Assembly (NCBI RefSeq): GCF_021341665.1
Contig: NZ_JAJTTH010000003.1
Coordinates: forward strand, 645,626-709,625
From: Pseudomonas sp. Au-Pse12
GTDB taxonomy: Bacteria > Pseudomonadota > Gammaproteobacteria > Pseudomonadales > Pseudomonadaceae
Direction: 5' to 3'
Length of the DNA: 64,000 bases
The translations under genes were made by a program, and so were the position numbers. The notes beneath the pieces were generated by a model. The model searched no databases, was not told the origin of the DNA, and saw only the letters and a program-made list of their open reading frames with translations. Positions within the stretch are counted from its first letter, which is position 1. The number at the start of each line of letters is the position of its first letter. Below are positions 54,749 through 63,950 of this stretch, piece by piece.

Positions 54749-56788
54749 ATGTCCCGCTCAGCCTCCCGCCCTTCTCGCTCCCTACTGTGGCGCCTGTCGC
54801 CGCTGTCCGCCGCACTGCTGCTCGCCTCCCAGGCCCATGCCGTGGAATTGCCCCAGCAGGTCATCACCGCCAACCCCCTGGGCAGCACCGAGCTGGCCGC
54901 CCCGACCACCGTGCTGGAAGGCGACCAATTGACCCTGGAACAGAAAGGCAGCCTCGGTGAAACCCTGAACAAACAGCCGGGGGTGTCTTCGTCCTACTTC
55001 GGCCCCGGCGCCAGCCGCCCGGTGATTCGCGGCCTGGACGGCGACCGCATCCGCATCCTGCAGAACGGCGTCGGCGCCCTGGATGCTTCGTCGCTGTCCT
55101 ACGACCACGCGGTGCCCCTGGACCCGGTGAACGTCGAGCGCATTGAAATCGTCCGCGGCCCAGCGGCCCTGCTGTACGGCGGCAACGCCATTGGCGGGGT
55201 GATCAACAGCTTCGACAATCGCATTCCCACCGAAGCCATCGAAGGGATTCACGGCGCCGGCGAGTTGCGCTACGGCGGCGCCGACACCACCCGCAGCAGC
55301 GCTGGCAAGCTGGAAGCTGGCGACGGCACTTTCGCCCTGCACCTGGACGCCAATTCGCGGCAGTTCAATGACCTGAAGATTCCCGGCTACGCTCGCAGCC
55401 GCCACGCTCCGGCCAGCGAAGACGGCGATGGCAAGAAAGGTCGCCTGGGCAACAGCGACGGGCGCCAGGACGGCGGCGCCATCGGCGGTTCCTACACCTG
55501 GGACGACGGTTATGCCGGCCTGTCCTACAGCAACTACGACTCCAACTACGGCTCCCCCGCCGAAGACGACGTGCGCATCCGCATGAAGCAGGACCACTAC
55601 GCCTTCGCCTCGGAACTGCGCAACCTGCAGGGGCCGTTCAGCTCGCTCAAGTTCAACGCGGGCTACACCGACTACCAACACCGTGAGATCGAGGGCGGCG
55701 AAACCGGCACCACCTTCAAGAACAAGGGTTACGAAGCGCGGGTCGAAGCCCGGCACCAGCCCCTCGGCCCGCTGGAAGGGGTGATCGGCGCCCAGGTCAA
55801 TCGCAACGAGTTCTCCGCCCTGGGCGAAGAAGCCTTCGTGCCGCAGACCGATACCAACAGCGGCGCGCTGTTCATCCTCGAAGAGCTGCAAGCCACCGAA
55901 CGCCTGCGGCTGAGCCTGGGCGGGCGCCTGGAACACACCACCGTAGATCCGGATGGCAAAGGCAACCCACGCTTCGCCCAGGCCGACAAGTCCAGCAGCT
56001 TCACCGCCGGCAGCCTGTCCTCGGGCGCGGTCTACACCCTGACCCCGGTCTGGTCCCTGGCCGCGACCCTGGGCTACACCGAACGCGCCCCAACCTTCTA
56101 CGAGCTGTATGCCAATGGCGCCCACGTCGCCACCGGCACCTATGAAGTGGGCAGCGCCCAGCTGTCCAAGGAAAAGGCCGTGTCCAGCGACCTGGCCCTG
56201 CGCTTTGACAACGGCACCCACAAAGGCAGCGTCGGGGTGTTCTACAGCCACTTCTCCAACTACATCGGCCTGCTGGGCACGGGGCGAACCCTGAACGATG
56301 AAGGCGAAGAAGATGCAGACGGGATTGCGGAATACGCCTACAGCGGAGTACGGGCACGCTTTGCCGGGATCGAGGCTCAGGATCGCTGGGCCCTGGGGGA
56401 AAGCTCCTACGGCAAGTTCGCCCTGGAACTGTCCGGCGACTACACCCGGGCCAAGAACCTGGATAACGGCCAGGACCTGCCGCGCATTGCCCCGCTGCGC
56501 CTGAACAGCGGTTTGCTGTGGGAACTGGACCGCTGGCAGGCGCGCCTGGATGTGCAGCATGCCGCCAGCCAGGGCCGGGTGCCGGACCACGAAAGCAGCA
56601 CCGATGGCTACACCACCTTTGGCGCCAGCGCCGGCTATCGCTTCGACATCGGCCATAGCCAGTGGCTGGCCTTCGTCAAGGGCGAGAACCTGACCAACCA
56701 GACCGTGCGCTACGCCAGCTCGATCCTGCGGGACATCGCGCCGGCTGCCGGGCGCAGTGTGGAAGTGGGGTTGCGCACCACCTTCTAA
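54749..56788 (+). CDS. znuD: TonB-dependent outer membrane receptor, ZnuD-like (zinc)
   Basis: A 679-residue receptor with a signal peptide (MSRSASRPSRSLLWRL...SQAHA), a plug domain (about 35-150: LNKQPGVSSSYFGPGASRPVIRG, VERIEIVRGPAALLYGGNAIGGV) and a beta-barrel ending in phenylalanine (SVEVGLRTTF). The sequence SYDHAVPLDPVNVERIE and a histidine-containing loop (GYARSRHAPASEDG) fit ZnuD. A Zur-like box upstream supports a zinc role; iron-siderophore receptors are the alternative. AAGGA precedes ATG 54749. Confidence 0.85.
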   Translation: MSRSASRPSRSLLWRLSPLSAALLLASQAHAVELPQQVITANPLGSTELAAPTTVLEGDQLTLEQKGSLGETLNKQPGVSSSYFGPGASRPVIRGLDGDRIRILQNGVGALDASSLSYDHAVPLDPVNVERIEIVRGPAALLYGGNAIGGVINSFDNRIPTEAIEGIHGAGELRYGGADTTRSSAGKLEAGDGTFALHLDANSRQFNDLKIPGYARSRHAPASEDGDGKKGRLGNSDGRQDGGAIGGSYTWDDGYAGLSYSNYDSNYGSPAEDDVRIRMKQDHYAFASELRNLQGPFSSLKFNAGYTDYQHREIEGGETGTTFKNKGYEARVEARHQPLGPLEGVIGAQVNRNEFSALGEEAFVPQTDTNSGALFILEELQATERLRLSLGGRLEHTTVDPDGKGNPRFAQADKSSSFTAGSLSSGAVYTLTPVWSLAATLGYTERAPTFYELYANGAHVATGTYEVGSAQLSKEKAVSSDLALRFDNGTHKGSVGVFYSHFSNYIGLLGTGRTLNDEGEEDADGIAEYAYSGVRARFAGIEAQDRWALGESSYGKFALELSGDYTRAKNLDNGQDLPRIAPLRLNSGLLWELDRWQARLDVQHAASQGRVPDHESSTDGYTTFGASAGYRFDIGHSQWLAFVKGENLTNQTVRYASSILRDIAPAAGRSVEVGLRTTF

Positions 56789-56796
56789 GGACCCTG

Positions 56797-56846
56797 TTCG
56801 CAGGCAAGGCTCCTACAGATCCGTGTAGGAGCCTTGCCGGCGAAGG
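56797..56846. repeat. REP pair after znuD
   Basis: TTCGCAGGCAAGGCTCCTAC and GTAGGAGCCTTGCCGGCGAA are inverted REP copies separated by about eight bases, between convergent znuD and the MocR gene. Confidence 0.75.
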
Positions 56847-56848
56847 GC

Positions 56849-58237
56849 TCAGCGATAACGGCGCGGATCGGTCTCGATCAAGCTGGCCAGCTGAGTCAGG
56901 GCAAATCGCAACTCGTCCTGGGTGGTGGGCGACATCAGCACCACCCGCACACAACGGGAGCTGAGGCCGCGTTCCACCTGGAACTGGCTGCCGCTCATCA
57001 CCAGCACCCCATTGGCCCGGGCCAGGGTGGCGAACTCATCAGCGCTCCAGGGTTCCGGCAAGGTCAGCCACAGGTGATAGCTGTGGGGCTGAGTCTGGAT
57101 CTGCAAGCCGGCAAACACCTCCCGGGCAATCGCCTGGCGCGCCGCCGCTTCGCTGCGCTGGGTCTGCACCAGCTTGCGATCCAGGCCTTCGACAATCACA
57201 TTGCTGGCCAACTGCGCCGTCAGGGGCGACGGCATCCACACACTGCTGCGGACCATCGAGCTCAGGCGCGACAGCAGCTTCGGCGGGCTGTAGAGGTAAC
57301 CCACGCGCAACGCCGGCATGATCGCCTTGGACAGGCTGGTGAGGTACACCGAACGCTGCGGCGCATAGCTGGAAAGCGGCTTGATCGACGGGTCGGTGGC
57401 AAGAAAGCCGTAGATATCGTCGTCGATGATCAGAAAGTCGAACTCCTCGGCAATCGCCGCAATCTGCGCCCGGCGCTGGGGCGACATGATCGCCGTGGTG
57501 GGGTTCTGGCAACTGGCGACACACACCAGCAGCGCCGGTTTTTCCCGCAGGCACTGTTCGCGCAGGGCTTCGGGCAGCATCCCCTCCTCATCCATCGCCA
57601 CGCCCCGCAGGCGCCGTTCCAGGCCATGGGCCACGGAAATGATGCCGGGGTAGGTCAACGACTCGCAGAGCAGCAGGTCACCGGCGTTGCTCAAGGCGCT
57701 GATGGCCACCATCAGGCCGTGCTGGGCACCGGCCGTCAGCACCACCTGTTGCCAATGGGCTTCGGGCAGGGAGTGGCGCAACCACTGGGCACCGGCTTCG
57801 CGATGGGCCGGGTGGCCACCATCAGGGGCGTAGTCCAGGGCGCGGCCGAAGTCGCTGCTGCGGGCCATGCCCACCAGCGCGCCGCGCAACCAGTACTCCA
57901 GGGTTTCGCTGTAAGGCTTGATGATCGACAGGTCCAGGGCTTCGGATTGCCCCAGGGACAGCGACGGCGCGCTGGAGCCTTCCGGCAACGCCAGCGGCGG
58001 TTGCGCCAGCACGTAAGTGCCGCGCCCGACTTCGCCCTGCACCAACCCGCGTCGCTGGGCTTCACTGTAGGCGCGGCTGATGGTGCCGGGGGTAACGTTC
58101 AGGGTCACCGCCAGCTCGCGCAAGGTCGGCAGGCGATCACCGTCGTTCAACAAACCGCTGCCGATATCCCGCGCCAGGGCATCGGCAATGGACAGGTAGA
58201 CCGGCTGATTGAACTCGCTTAACTGGGGAACCCACAT
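56849..58237 (-). CDS. MocR/GntR-family transcriptional regulator with aminotransferase domain
   Basis: A 462-residue protein: GntR winged helix (about 10-75, RELAVTLNVTPGTISRAYSEAQRRGL) fused to a fold-type I PLP domain (about 100-455). The PLP lysine is in YLTSLSKAIMPALRVGYL, and IIDDDIYGFL carries the conserved acidic and Tyr residues. MocR proteins use PLP-amino acid adducts as signals and usually control the divergent gene, here the benE-like transporter. Start at 58237 inferred from the N terminus; the ribosome binding site is weak. Confidence 0.87.
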   Translation of the reverse strand: MWVPQLSEFNQPVYLSIADALARDIGSGLLNDGDRLPTLRELAVTLNVTPGTISRAYSEAQRRGLVQGEVGRGTYVLAQPPLALPEGSSAPSLSLGQSEALDLSIIKPYSETLEYWLRGALVGMARSSDFGRALDYAPDGGHPAHREAGAQWLRHSLPEAHWQQVVLTAGAQHGLMVAISALSNAGDLLLCESLTYPGIISVAHGLERRLRGVAMDEEGMLPEALREQCLREKPALLVCVASCQNPTTAIMSPQRRAQIAAIAEEFDFLIIDDDIYGFLATDPSIKPLSSYAPQRSVYLTSLSKAIMPALRVGYLYSPPKLLSRLSSMVRSSVWMPSPLTAQLASNVIVEGLDRKLVQTQRSEAAARQAIAREVFAGLQIQTQPHSYHLWLTLPEPWSADEFATLARANGVLVMSGSQFQVERGLSSRCVRVVLMSPTTQDELRFALTQLASLIETDPRRYR

Positions 58238-58323
58238 GGAGGCTGATGACCATCGGCTGCGTTGAGGTGGACCGGAGCATATCACAGGCACGCCTCGCCC
58301 CTTAACATCGACTCATTCGACGT

Positions 58324-58337
58324 ATTGATTCGATTAA
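58324..58337. promoter_or_regulatory. Partial MocR-type repeat
   Basis: ATTGATTCGATTAA resembles half of the palindrome at 58457-58474 (AATTGAATCGATTCAATT). It lies closer to the regulator gene and may be a second binding site. Confidence 0.45.
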
Positions 58338-58456
58338 CCGGCCAATCAGGCAGCTAAAAGACGCTCATCGCATTTTTTATAATCACAATAAATACTTATA
58401 AATCAGTATGTTATTCATAAAATCAACCCAACAACGGCAAGGCCTTCTTGAGAAAC

Positions 58457-58474
58457 AATTGAATCGATTCAATT
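58457..58474. promoter_or_regulatory. Perfect 18-bp palindrome between MocR gene and benE
   Basis: AATTGAATCGATTCAATT is identical on both strands. It lies 73 bp upstream of the benE start in an AT-rich divergent region with further ATTCGA/ATCGA repeats, and is the best operator candidate for the MocR regulator. Confidence 0.65.
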
Positions 58475-58546
58475 CATTGAAATACACTCAAGCCGCGCCA
58501 ACTCAATCGACTCAACTTCCTCCACCCCATGCCCAGTCGAGATGCC

Positions 58547-59749
58547 ATGCACAGTCTCAGCAAGGACCTGTCCCTCTCCGCCGTGATCGCCGGCCTGATC
58601 GCCGTGATCATTTCCTACGCCGGCCCCTTGATCATCGTGTTCCAGGCCGCCCGCGAAGCCCATCTGCCCAGCGACCAGGTGTCGTCCTGGATCTGGGCCA
58701 TCTCCATCGGCAGCGGCCTCACCGGCCTGCTGCTGAGCTGGCGCCTGAAGGTGCCGGTGATCACCGCCTGGTCCACTCCGGGCGCGGCGCTGCTGGTGTC
58801 GATGCTGCCCACGGTGTCGCTGCCCCAGGCCATCGGCGCCTATGTCGTGGCCTCGCTGATCATCGCCGTGGTCGGGCTGTCCGGGGCCTTCGACAAGCTC
58901 ATGAGCCGTCTGCCCAAGGCCATTGCCGCGGCCATGCTGGCGGGCATCCTGTTCCGCTTCGGCGCCGGGCTGTTCACTTCGGTCACCCTGCAACCGGCCT
59001 TGGTGCTGGCAATGATCGCCGCCTATCTGCTGGGCAAACGCTGCTCGCCACGCTACGCGATTCTCGCGGTACTGCTGGTGGGCTGCGCCATGGCCGCGGG
59101 CCTTGGCGAGTTCAACGGCGGCTCCATCACCCTGGCGCTGGCCGAACCGATCTTCATCGCCCCCGAGTGGAACTGGCACGCCATCGTCAACATCGGCCTG
59201 CCCCTGGCCCTGGTGACCCTGACCGGGCAATACGTGCCGGGCATGGCCGTGATGCGCAGCGCCGGCTACACCACCCCGGCGCGCTCGATCGTGTCCTGGA
59301 CCGCCATCACGTCGGCGCTGCTGGCGCCCTTCGGCTCCCACGGCATCAACCTCGCCGCCATCACCGCCGCCATCTGCACCGGTCGCGAAGCCCACGAAGA
59401 CCCGAACAAGCGCTACATCGCCGGGATCGCCTGCGGCCTGTTCTACATCCTCATGGGGATTTTCGGCGCGACCCTGGCCTCGGTGTTCGCCGCCCTGCCC
59501 AAGGAACTGATCGCGGCCCTGGCCGGCCTGGCCCTGTTCGGCGCCATCAGCGCCGGGCTCAGCGGCGCCATGGCCGACGAAAAACAGCGTGAAGCCGCGC
59601 TGATCACCTTCCTGGTCACCGCCTCGGGCATGAGCTTCCTCGGCCTGGCCGCGGCGTTCTGGGGGTTGATCTTCGGCCTGGTGGCGCACTTCGCCCTCAG
59701 CTATACCCGGCACAAGCCCGAACTCGCCGGGGCCACCGCCCCACGCTGA
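58547..59749 (+). CDS. BenE-family benzoate/H+ symporter
   Basis: A 400-residue inner-membrane protein with about twelve helices. Conserved stretches include ISYAGPLIIVFQAA, TAWSTPGAALL, ALVTLTGQYVPGMAVMRSAGY and PFGSHGINLAAITAAICTG, all characteristic of BenE. No benzoate catabolic genes are nearby, so the substrate may be another aromatic acid or xanthine-like compound. ATG 58529 is an alternative start six codons earlier; GAGA before 58547 favours the shorter form. Confidence 0.83.
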   Translation: MHSLSKDLSLSAVIAGLIAVIISYAGPLIIVFQAAREAHLPSDQVSSWIWAISIGSGLTGLLLSWRLKVPVITAWSTPGAALLVSMLPTVSLPQAIGAYVVASLIIAVVGLSGAFDKLMSRLPKAIAAAMLAGILFRFGAGLFTSVTLQPALVLAMIAAYLLGKRCSPRYAILAVLLVGCAMAAGLGEFNGGSITLALAEPIFIAPEWNWHAIVNIGLPLALVTLTGQYVPGMAVMRSAGYTTPARSIVSWTAITSALLAPFGSHGINLAAITAAICTGREAHEDPNKRYIAGIACGLFYILMGIFGATLASVFAALPKELIAALAGLALFGAISAGLSGAMADEKQREAALITFLVTASGMSFLGLAAAFWGLIFGLVAHFALSYTRHKPELAGATAPR

Positions 59750-59782
59750 ACCCGCCCCGGCCTGGCGACTGTTACCAAATCC

Positions 59783-59865
59783 GAAACGGTTCATGTCGAT
59801 AAAAGCGCTTTCTCTTGATGAGAGGGCGCTTTATCCTTAGCCCCCTAATAAAGCTGAACCGTTTC
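59783..59865. other. Hairpin with outer inverted repeat between benE and oprB
   Basis: GAAACGGTTCA (59783-59793) and its exact inverse TGAACCGTTTC (59855-59865) enclose a hairpin AAAGCGC...GGCGCTTTA (about 59801-59833) with CTCT/GAGAG stem and TGAT loop. The inner hairpin is probably the benE terminator; the outer 11-bp repeat is unexplained. Confidence 0.6.
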
Positions 59866-59971
59866 ATCTTTCCCTTTGAAATCAGTGGCCTGCCGTCCTC
59901 GATCAACCGGTATCGATGCCACGTGCCGCGCCCTTGCTTCTGCCTATTCCTAGAAAAAAGACCTGACTCGA

Positions 59972-61351
59972 ATGCCTATGCCCGTTTTTCAGCGCTCAAA
60001 AGACAGCGCTGTCCTGACTCCCGTTGCCCTGCCCAAGACCCTGAGCCTGCTCGGCGCCCTGGGGTTTGCCGCCTGCGCCCAGGCCGCCCCGGCCTTCGAC
60101 AGCGACTCGCCCTGGATGCTGGGCGACTGGAACGGCACACGCACGGAACTGGCGAACAAGGGCTACGACTTCAAGGTCGACTACGTCGGCGAAATGGGTT
60201 CGAACCTGCACGGCGGCTATGACCACGACCGCACCGCACGCTACAGCGACCAGTTTGCCTTCGGCAGCCACCTGGACCTGCAGAAGATCCTCGGCTGGGA
60301 CGACGCCGAATTCCAACTGACCGTGACCAAGCGCGACGGCGACAACATCAGCAACGACCGGATCAACGACCCGCGGGTCGGCGGCTTCACCTCGGCCCAG
60401 GAAGTCTGGGGTCGCGGCCAGACCTGGCGCCTGACGCAGATGTGGTACCAGCAGAAATTCTTCGACCAGAAGCTCGACATCAAGGCCGGCCGCTTCGGCC
60501 AGGGCGAAGACTTCAACAGTTTCCCCTGCGACTTCCAGAACCTGGCGTTCTGCGGTTCCCAGGTGGGCAACTGGGCCGGCAGCGTCTGGTACAACTGGCC
60601 GGTCAGCCAGTGGGCACTGCGGGTCAAATACCACCTCACGCCCGAGGTCTACGCGCAGATCGGCGCCTATGAGCAGAACCCGTCGAACCTGGACCGCGAC
60701 AACGGCTTCAAGCTCAGCGGCAGCGGCACCCAGGGCACCCTGTTGCCGGTGGAACTGGTGTGGACGCCCAAGCTCAACGGACTGGCCGGTGAATACCGCG
60801 CCGGCTACTACTACAGCAGCGCCAAGGCCAGCGACGTGTACAAGGACAGCAATGGCCAGAGCGCGGCCCTGAGCGGCGAAGCCTATCGCAGCAGCTCAAG
60901 CAAGCACGGCCTGTGGTTCGGCGCGCAACAGCAAGTCACCAGCGTCGCCAGCGACCACTCCCGCGGCCTGAGCCTGTTCGCCAACATCACCGCCCACGAC
61001 AAGAAGACCAACGCCATCGACAACTACGTCCAGGCCGGCCTGGTCTACAAGGGCCTGTTCGATGCCCGCGCCAAGGACGACATCGGCTTTGCCCTGGCGC
61101 GGATCCACGTCAACCCGGCGTACCGCAAGAACGCCCAGGCCAGCAACCAGGCCCATGCTGTCTACGACTACGACAACCCGGGCTACCTGCCGCCCCAGGA
61201 CACCGAATACAGCGCCGAGCTGTACTACGGCGTGCACCTGGCCAACTGGCTGACCGTGCGCCCCAACCTGCAGTACATCCGTCATCCCGGTGGCGTGAGC
61301 CAGGTGGACGACGCGCTGATTGGCGGGATCAAGATCCAGAGTTCGTTCTGA
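59972..61351 (+). CDS. oprB: Carbohydrate-selective porin, OprB family
   Basis: A 459-residue outer membrane beta-barrel. A signal peptide ends near residue 39 (ALGFAACAQAAPA). WMLGDWNGTRTELANKGYDF is the OprB signature, and the barrel ends in phenylalanine (GGIKIQSSF). OprB channels admit glucose and other sugars to the periplasm, where the adjacent gcd product acts. The start could be 59972 or 59978. The arrangement oprB-gcd is known from P. putida. Confidence 0.9.
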   Translation: MPMPVFQRSKDSAVLTPVALPKTLSLLGALGFAACAQAAPAFDSDSPWMLGDWNGTRTELANKGYDFKVDYVGEMGSNLHGGYDHDRTARYSDQFAFGSHLDLQKILGWDDAEFQLTVTKRDGDNISNDRINDPRVGGFTSAQEVWGRGQTWRLTQMWYQQKFFDQKLDIKAGRFGQGEDFNSFPCDFQNLAFCGSQVGNWAGSVWYNWPVSQWALRVKYHLTPEVYAQIGAYEQNPSNLDRDNGFKLSGSGTQGTLLPVELVWTPKLNGLAGEYRAGYYYSSAKASDVYKDSNGQSAALSGEAYRSSSSKHGLWFGAQQQVTSVASDHSRGLSLFANITAHDKKTNAIDNYVQAGLVYKGLFDARAKDDIGFALARIHVNPAYRKNAQASNQAHAVYDYDNPGYLPPQDTEYSAELYYGVHLANWLTVRPNLQYIRHPGGVSQVDDALIGGIKIQSSF

Positions 61352-61468
61352 AGCCCCAAGGCAGCAGAACAGTCGATTTACAGTTTTCAGCTGAACCAAG
61401 CCCGCGCCTGATCGTCATCTACAGTGAACAAGCGCGGGTCCACTCTTAACGTCACGGAGAACCACACT

Positions 61469-63889
61469 ATGAGCACTGAGGGTGCTTCAAGTCCGAGCCG
61501 CCTGCTGCCAGGCCTGCTCGGGATCTTGCTGCTGCTAATGGGCCTGGCCTTGCTGGCCGGGGGGATCAAGCTGAGCATGCTCGGCGGCTCGCTGTACTAC
61601 GTCCTGGCCGGTATCGGCCTGACGCTGACCGGCCTGCTGTTGCTGGCCGGCAAACGCGCGGCGCTGGGTCTGTACGCCCTGGTGCTGTTCGCCAGTACCG
61701 TCTGGTCGCTGTGGGAAATCGGCCTGGACTGGTGGCAACTGGTGCCACGCCTGTCGCTGTGGTTCGCCCTCGGCGTGGTCCTGCTGCTGCCCTGGTTCCG
61801 CCGTCCGCTGCTGCGCAATGGCCCGGCTCCAGTGGGCACCGCCGCCCTCAGCGTGGCCGTGGTCCTGGCCGGTGGCGCCGCCATTGGCAGCCAGTTCACC
61901 CACCCTGGTGAAATCTCCGGCGACCTGGGTCGCGACAGCGCCAACATGACCAGCACCGCCCCGGCCATGCCCGACGGTGAATGGCAGGCTTATGGCCGTA
62001 CCGAATTCGGTGACCGCTACTCGCCGCTGAAGCAGATTACCCCGGGCAATATCGGCAAGCTGCAGGAAGCCTGGCGCATCCGCACCGGCGACATGCCGAC
62101 CGCCAAGGACCCGGTGGAAATCACCAACCAGAACACCCCGCTGAAGGTCAACGGCATGCTCTATGCCTGCACCGCCCACAGCAAGGTGCTGGCACTGGAC
62201 CCGGACACCGGCAAGGAAATCTGGCGCTTCGACCCGCAGATCCAAGGCCCCAACGGCGACGACTTCCGTGGCTGGGCGCACATGACCTGCCGTGGCGTGT
62301 CGTACTACGACGAAGCCAACTACAAGAACTCCGACGCCATCAGCCAGCCGGCGACCCTGTCCCCAGCGGGCCAGGCCATCGCCGCCAGCTGCCCGCGTCG
62401 CCTGTTCCTGCCCACCGCCGATGCGCGCCTGATCGCCATCAACGCCGACACCGGCAAGGTCTGTGAAGACTTCGGCAACAAGGGCGCCGTGGACCTCAAG
62501 GCCGGTATCGGCCCGTTCACCCCGGGCGGCTACTACTCCACCTCGCCGGCCGCCATCACCCGCAACCTGGTGATCATCGGCGGCCACGTCACCGACAACG
62601 AATCGACCAACGAGCCTTCTGGCGTGATCCGCGCCTTCGACGTGCACGACGGTCACCTGGTGTGGAACTGGGATTCGGGCAACCCCGACGAAACCGCTCC
62701 CCTGCCGGAAGGCAAGACCTACACCCGCAACTCGCCGAACATGTGGTCCCTGGCCAGCGTCGACGAGAAGCTGGGCATGGTCTACCTGCCACTGGGCAAC
62801 CAGATGCCTGACCAGTGGGGCGGCAACCGCACCGCGGGCGCCGAGAAATTCAGCGCCGGCACCGTGGCCCTGGACATCGACACCGGCAAGCTGCGCTGGA
62901 ACTACCAGTTCACCCACCACGACCTGTGGGACATGGACGTGGGCAGCCAGCCGACCCTGCTCGACATGAAGACCGCGAACGGCGTCAAGCCAGCGCTGAT
63001 CCAGCCGACCAAGCAAGGCAGCCTGTACGTGCTGGACCGTCGCGACGGCACCCCGATCGTACCGATCCAGGAAATCCCGGCCCCGACCGGCGCGGTCGAA
63101 GGCGACCACACCGCCCCGACCCAGGCCCGCTCGGACCTGAACCTGCTGCCACCGCCACTGGATGAAAAAGCCATGTGGGGCGCCACGCCGTTCGACCAGA
63201 TGCTGTGCCGCATCCAGTTCAAGGAACTGCGCTATGAAGGTCAGTACACCCCGCCATCGGTGCAGGGCAGCCTGATCTACCCGGGTAACGTCGGCGTGTT
63301 CAACTGGGGCAGCGTCTCGCTGGACCCAGTCCGTCAACTGCTGTTCACCAGCCCGAACTACATGGCCTTCGTTTCCAAGCTGGTGCCGCGTGCCGAAGTG
63401 GCCGCCGGCAGCAAGCGCGAAAGCGAAACCTCGGGCGTGCAACCCAACACCGGCGCACCTTACGCGGTGATCATGCACCCGTTCATGTCGCCTCTGGGCG
63501 TACCCTGCCAGGCACCGGCCTGGGGCTACGTGGCCGGTATCGACCTGACCACCAACAAAGTGGTGTGGAAGCACAAGAACGGCACCAGCCGCGACAGCTC
63601 GCCAATCCCGATCGGCCTGCCGATGGGCGTACCGAGCATGGGCGGCTCCATGGTCACCGGCGGTGGCGTGGGCTTCCTCAGCGGCACCCTGGACCAGTAC
63701 ATCCGCGCCTATGACGTGAAAAACGGCAAGGAACTGTGGAAATCCCGCCTGCCAGCGGGCGGCCAGGCCACGCCGATGAGCTACACCGGCAAGGACGGCA
63801 AGCAGTATGTCCTGGTGGTCGTAGGTGGCCACGGCTCCCTGGGCACCAAGATGGGCGACTACATCATTGCCTACAAACTGGCGGAATAA
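61469..63889 (+). CDS. gcd: Membrane-bound PQQ glucose dehydrogenase
   Basis: An 806-residue quinoprotein that oxidizes glucose to gluconate in the periplasm and feeds electrons to ubiquinone. Five N-terminal helices (about 10-140) anchor it; an eight-bladed PQQ propeller follows (WQAYGRTEFGDRYSPLKQI, FRGWAHMTCRGV, NMWSLASVDEKLGMVYLPLGNQ, QFTHHDLWDMDVGSQPTL). ATG 61469 follows CGGAGA; a longer open frame to 61424 lacks support. Works with OprB upstream. Confidence 0.96.
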   Translation: MSTEGASSPSRLLPGLLGILLLLMGLALLAGGIKLSMLGGSLYYVLAGIGLTLTGLLLLAGKRAALGLYALVLFASTVWSLWEIGLDWWQLVPRLSLWFALGVVLLLPWFRRPLLRNGPAPVGTAALSVAVVLAGGAAIGSQFTHPGEISGDLGRDSANMTSTAPAMPDGEWQAYGRTEFGDRYSPLKQITPGNIGKLQEAWRIRTGDMPTAKDPVEITNQNTPLKVNGMLYACTAHSKVLALDPDTGKEIWRFDPQIQGPNGDDFRGWAHMTCRGVSYYDEANYKNSDAISQPATLSPAGQAIAASCPRRLFLPTADARLIAINADTGKVCEDFGNKGAVDLKAGIGPFTPGGYYSTSPAAITRNLVIIGGHVTDNESTNEPSGVIRAFDVHDGHLVWNWDSGNPDETAPLPEGKTYTRNSPNMWSLASVDEKLGMVYLPLGNQMPDQWGGNRTAGAEKFSAGTVALDIDTGKLRWNYQFTHHDLWDMDVGSQPTLLDMKTANGVKPALIQPTKQGSLYVLDRRDGTPIVPIQEIPAPTGAVEGDHTAPTQARSDLNLLPPPLDEKAMWGATPFDQMLCRIQFKELRYEGQYTPPSVQGSLIYPGNVGVFNWGSVSLDPVRQLLFTSPNYMAFVSKLVPRAEVAAGSKRESETSGVQPNTGAPYAVIMHPFMSPLGVPCQAPAWGYVAGIDLTTNKVVWKHKNGTSRDSSPIPIGLPMGVPSMGGSMVTGGGVGFLSGTLDQYIRAYDVKNGKELWKSRLPAGGQATPMSYTGKDGKQYVLVVVGGHGSLGTKMGDYIIAYKLAE

Positions 63890-63909
63890 GCACCACTGCC
63901 AGTGTTAGA

Positions 63910-63946
63910 AAGGGGCGGCTACCTGGGGGTAGCCGCCCCTTTTTTA
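63910..63946 (+). terminator. Strong terminator after gcd
   Basis: AGGGGCGGCTACC and GGTAGCCGCCCCT arms are followed by a T-run. Confidence 0.93.
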
Positions 63947-63950
63947 TCGG

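Noticed and set aside
61535..63832. Minus-strand open frame of 765 codons opposite gcd
   Set aside because: Antisense shadow of a well conserved quinoprotein; no ribosome binding site and low-complexity composition.
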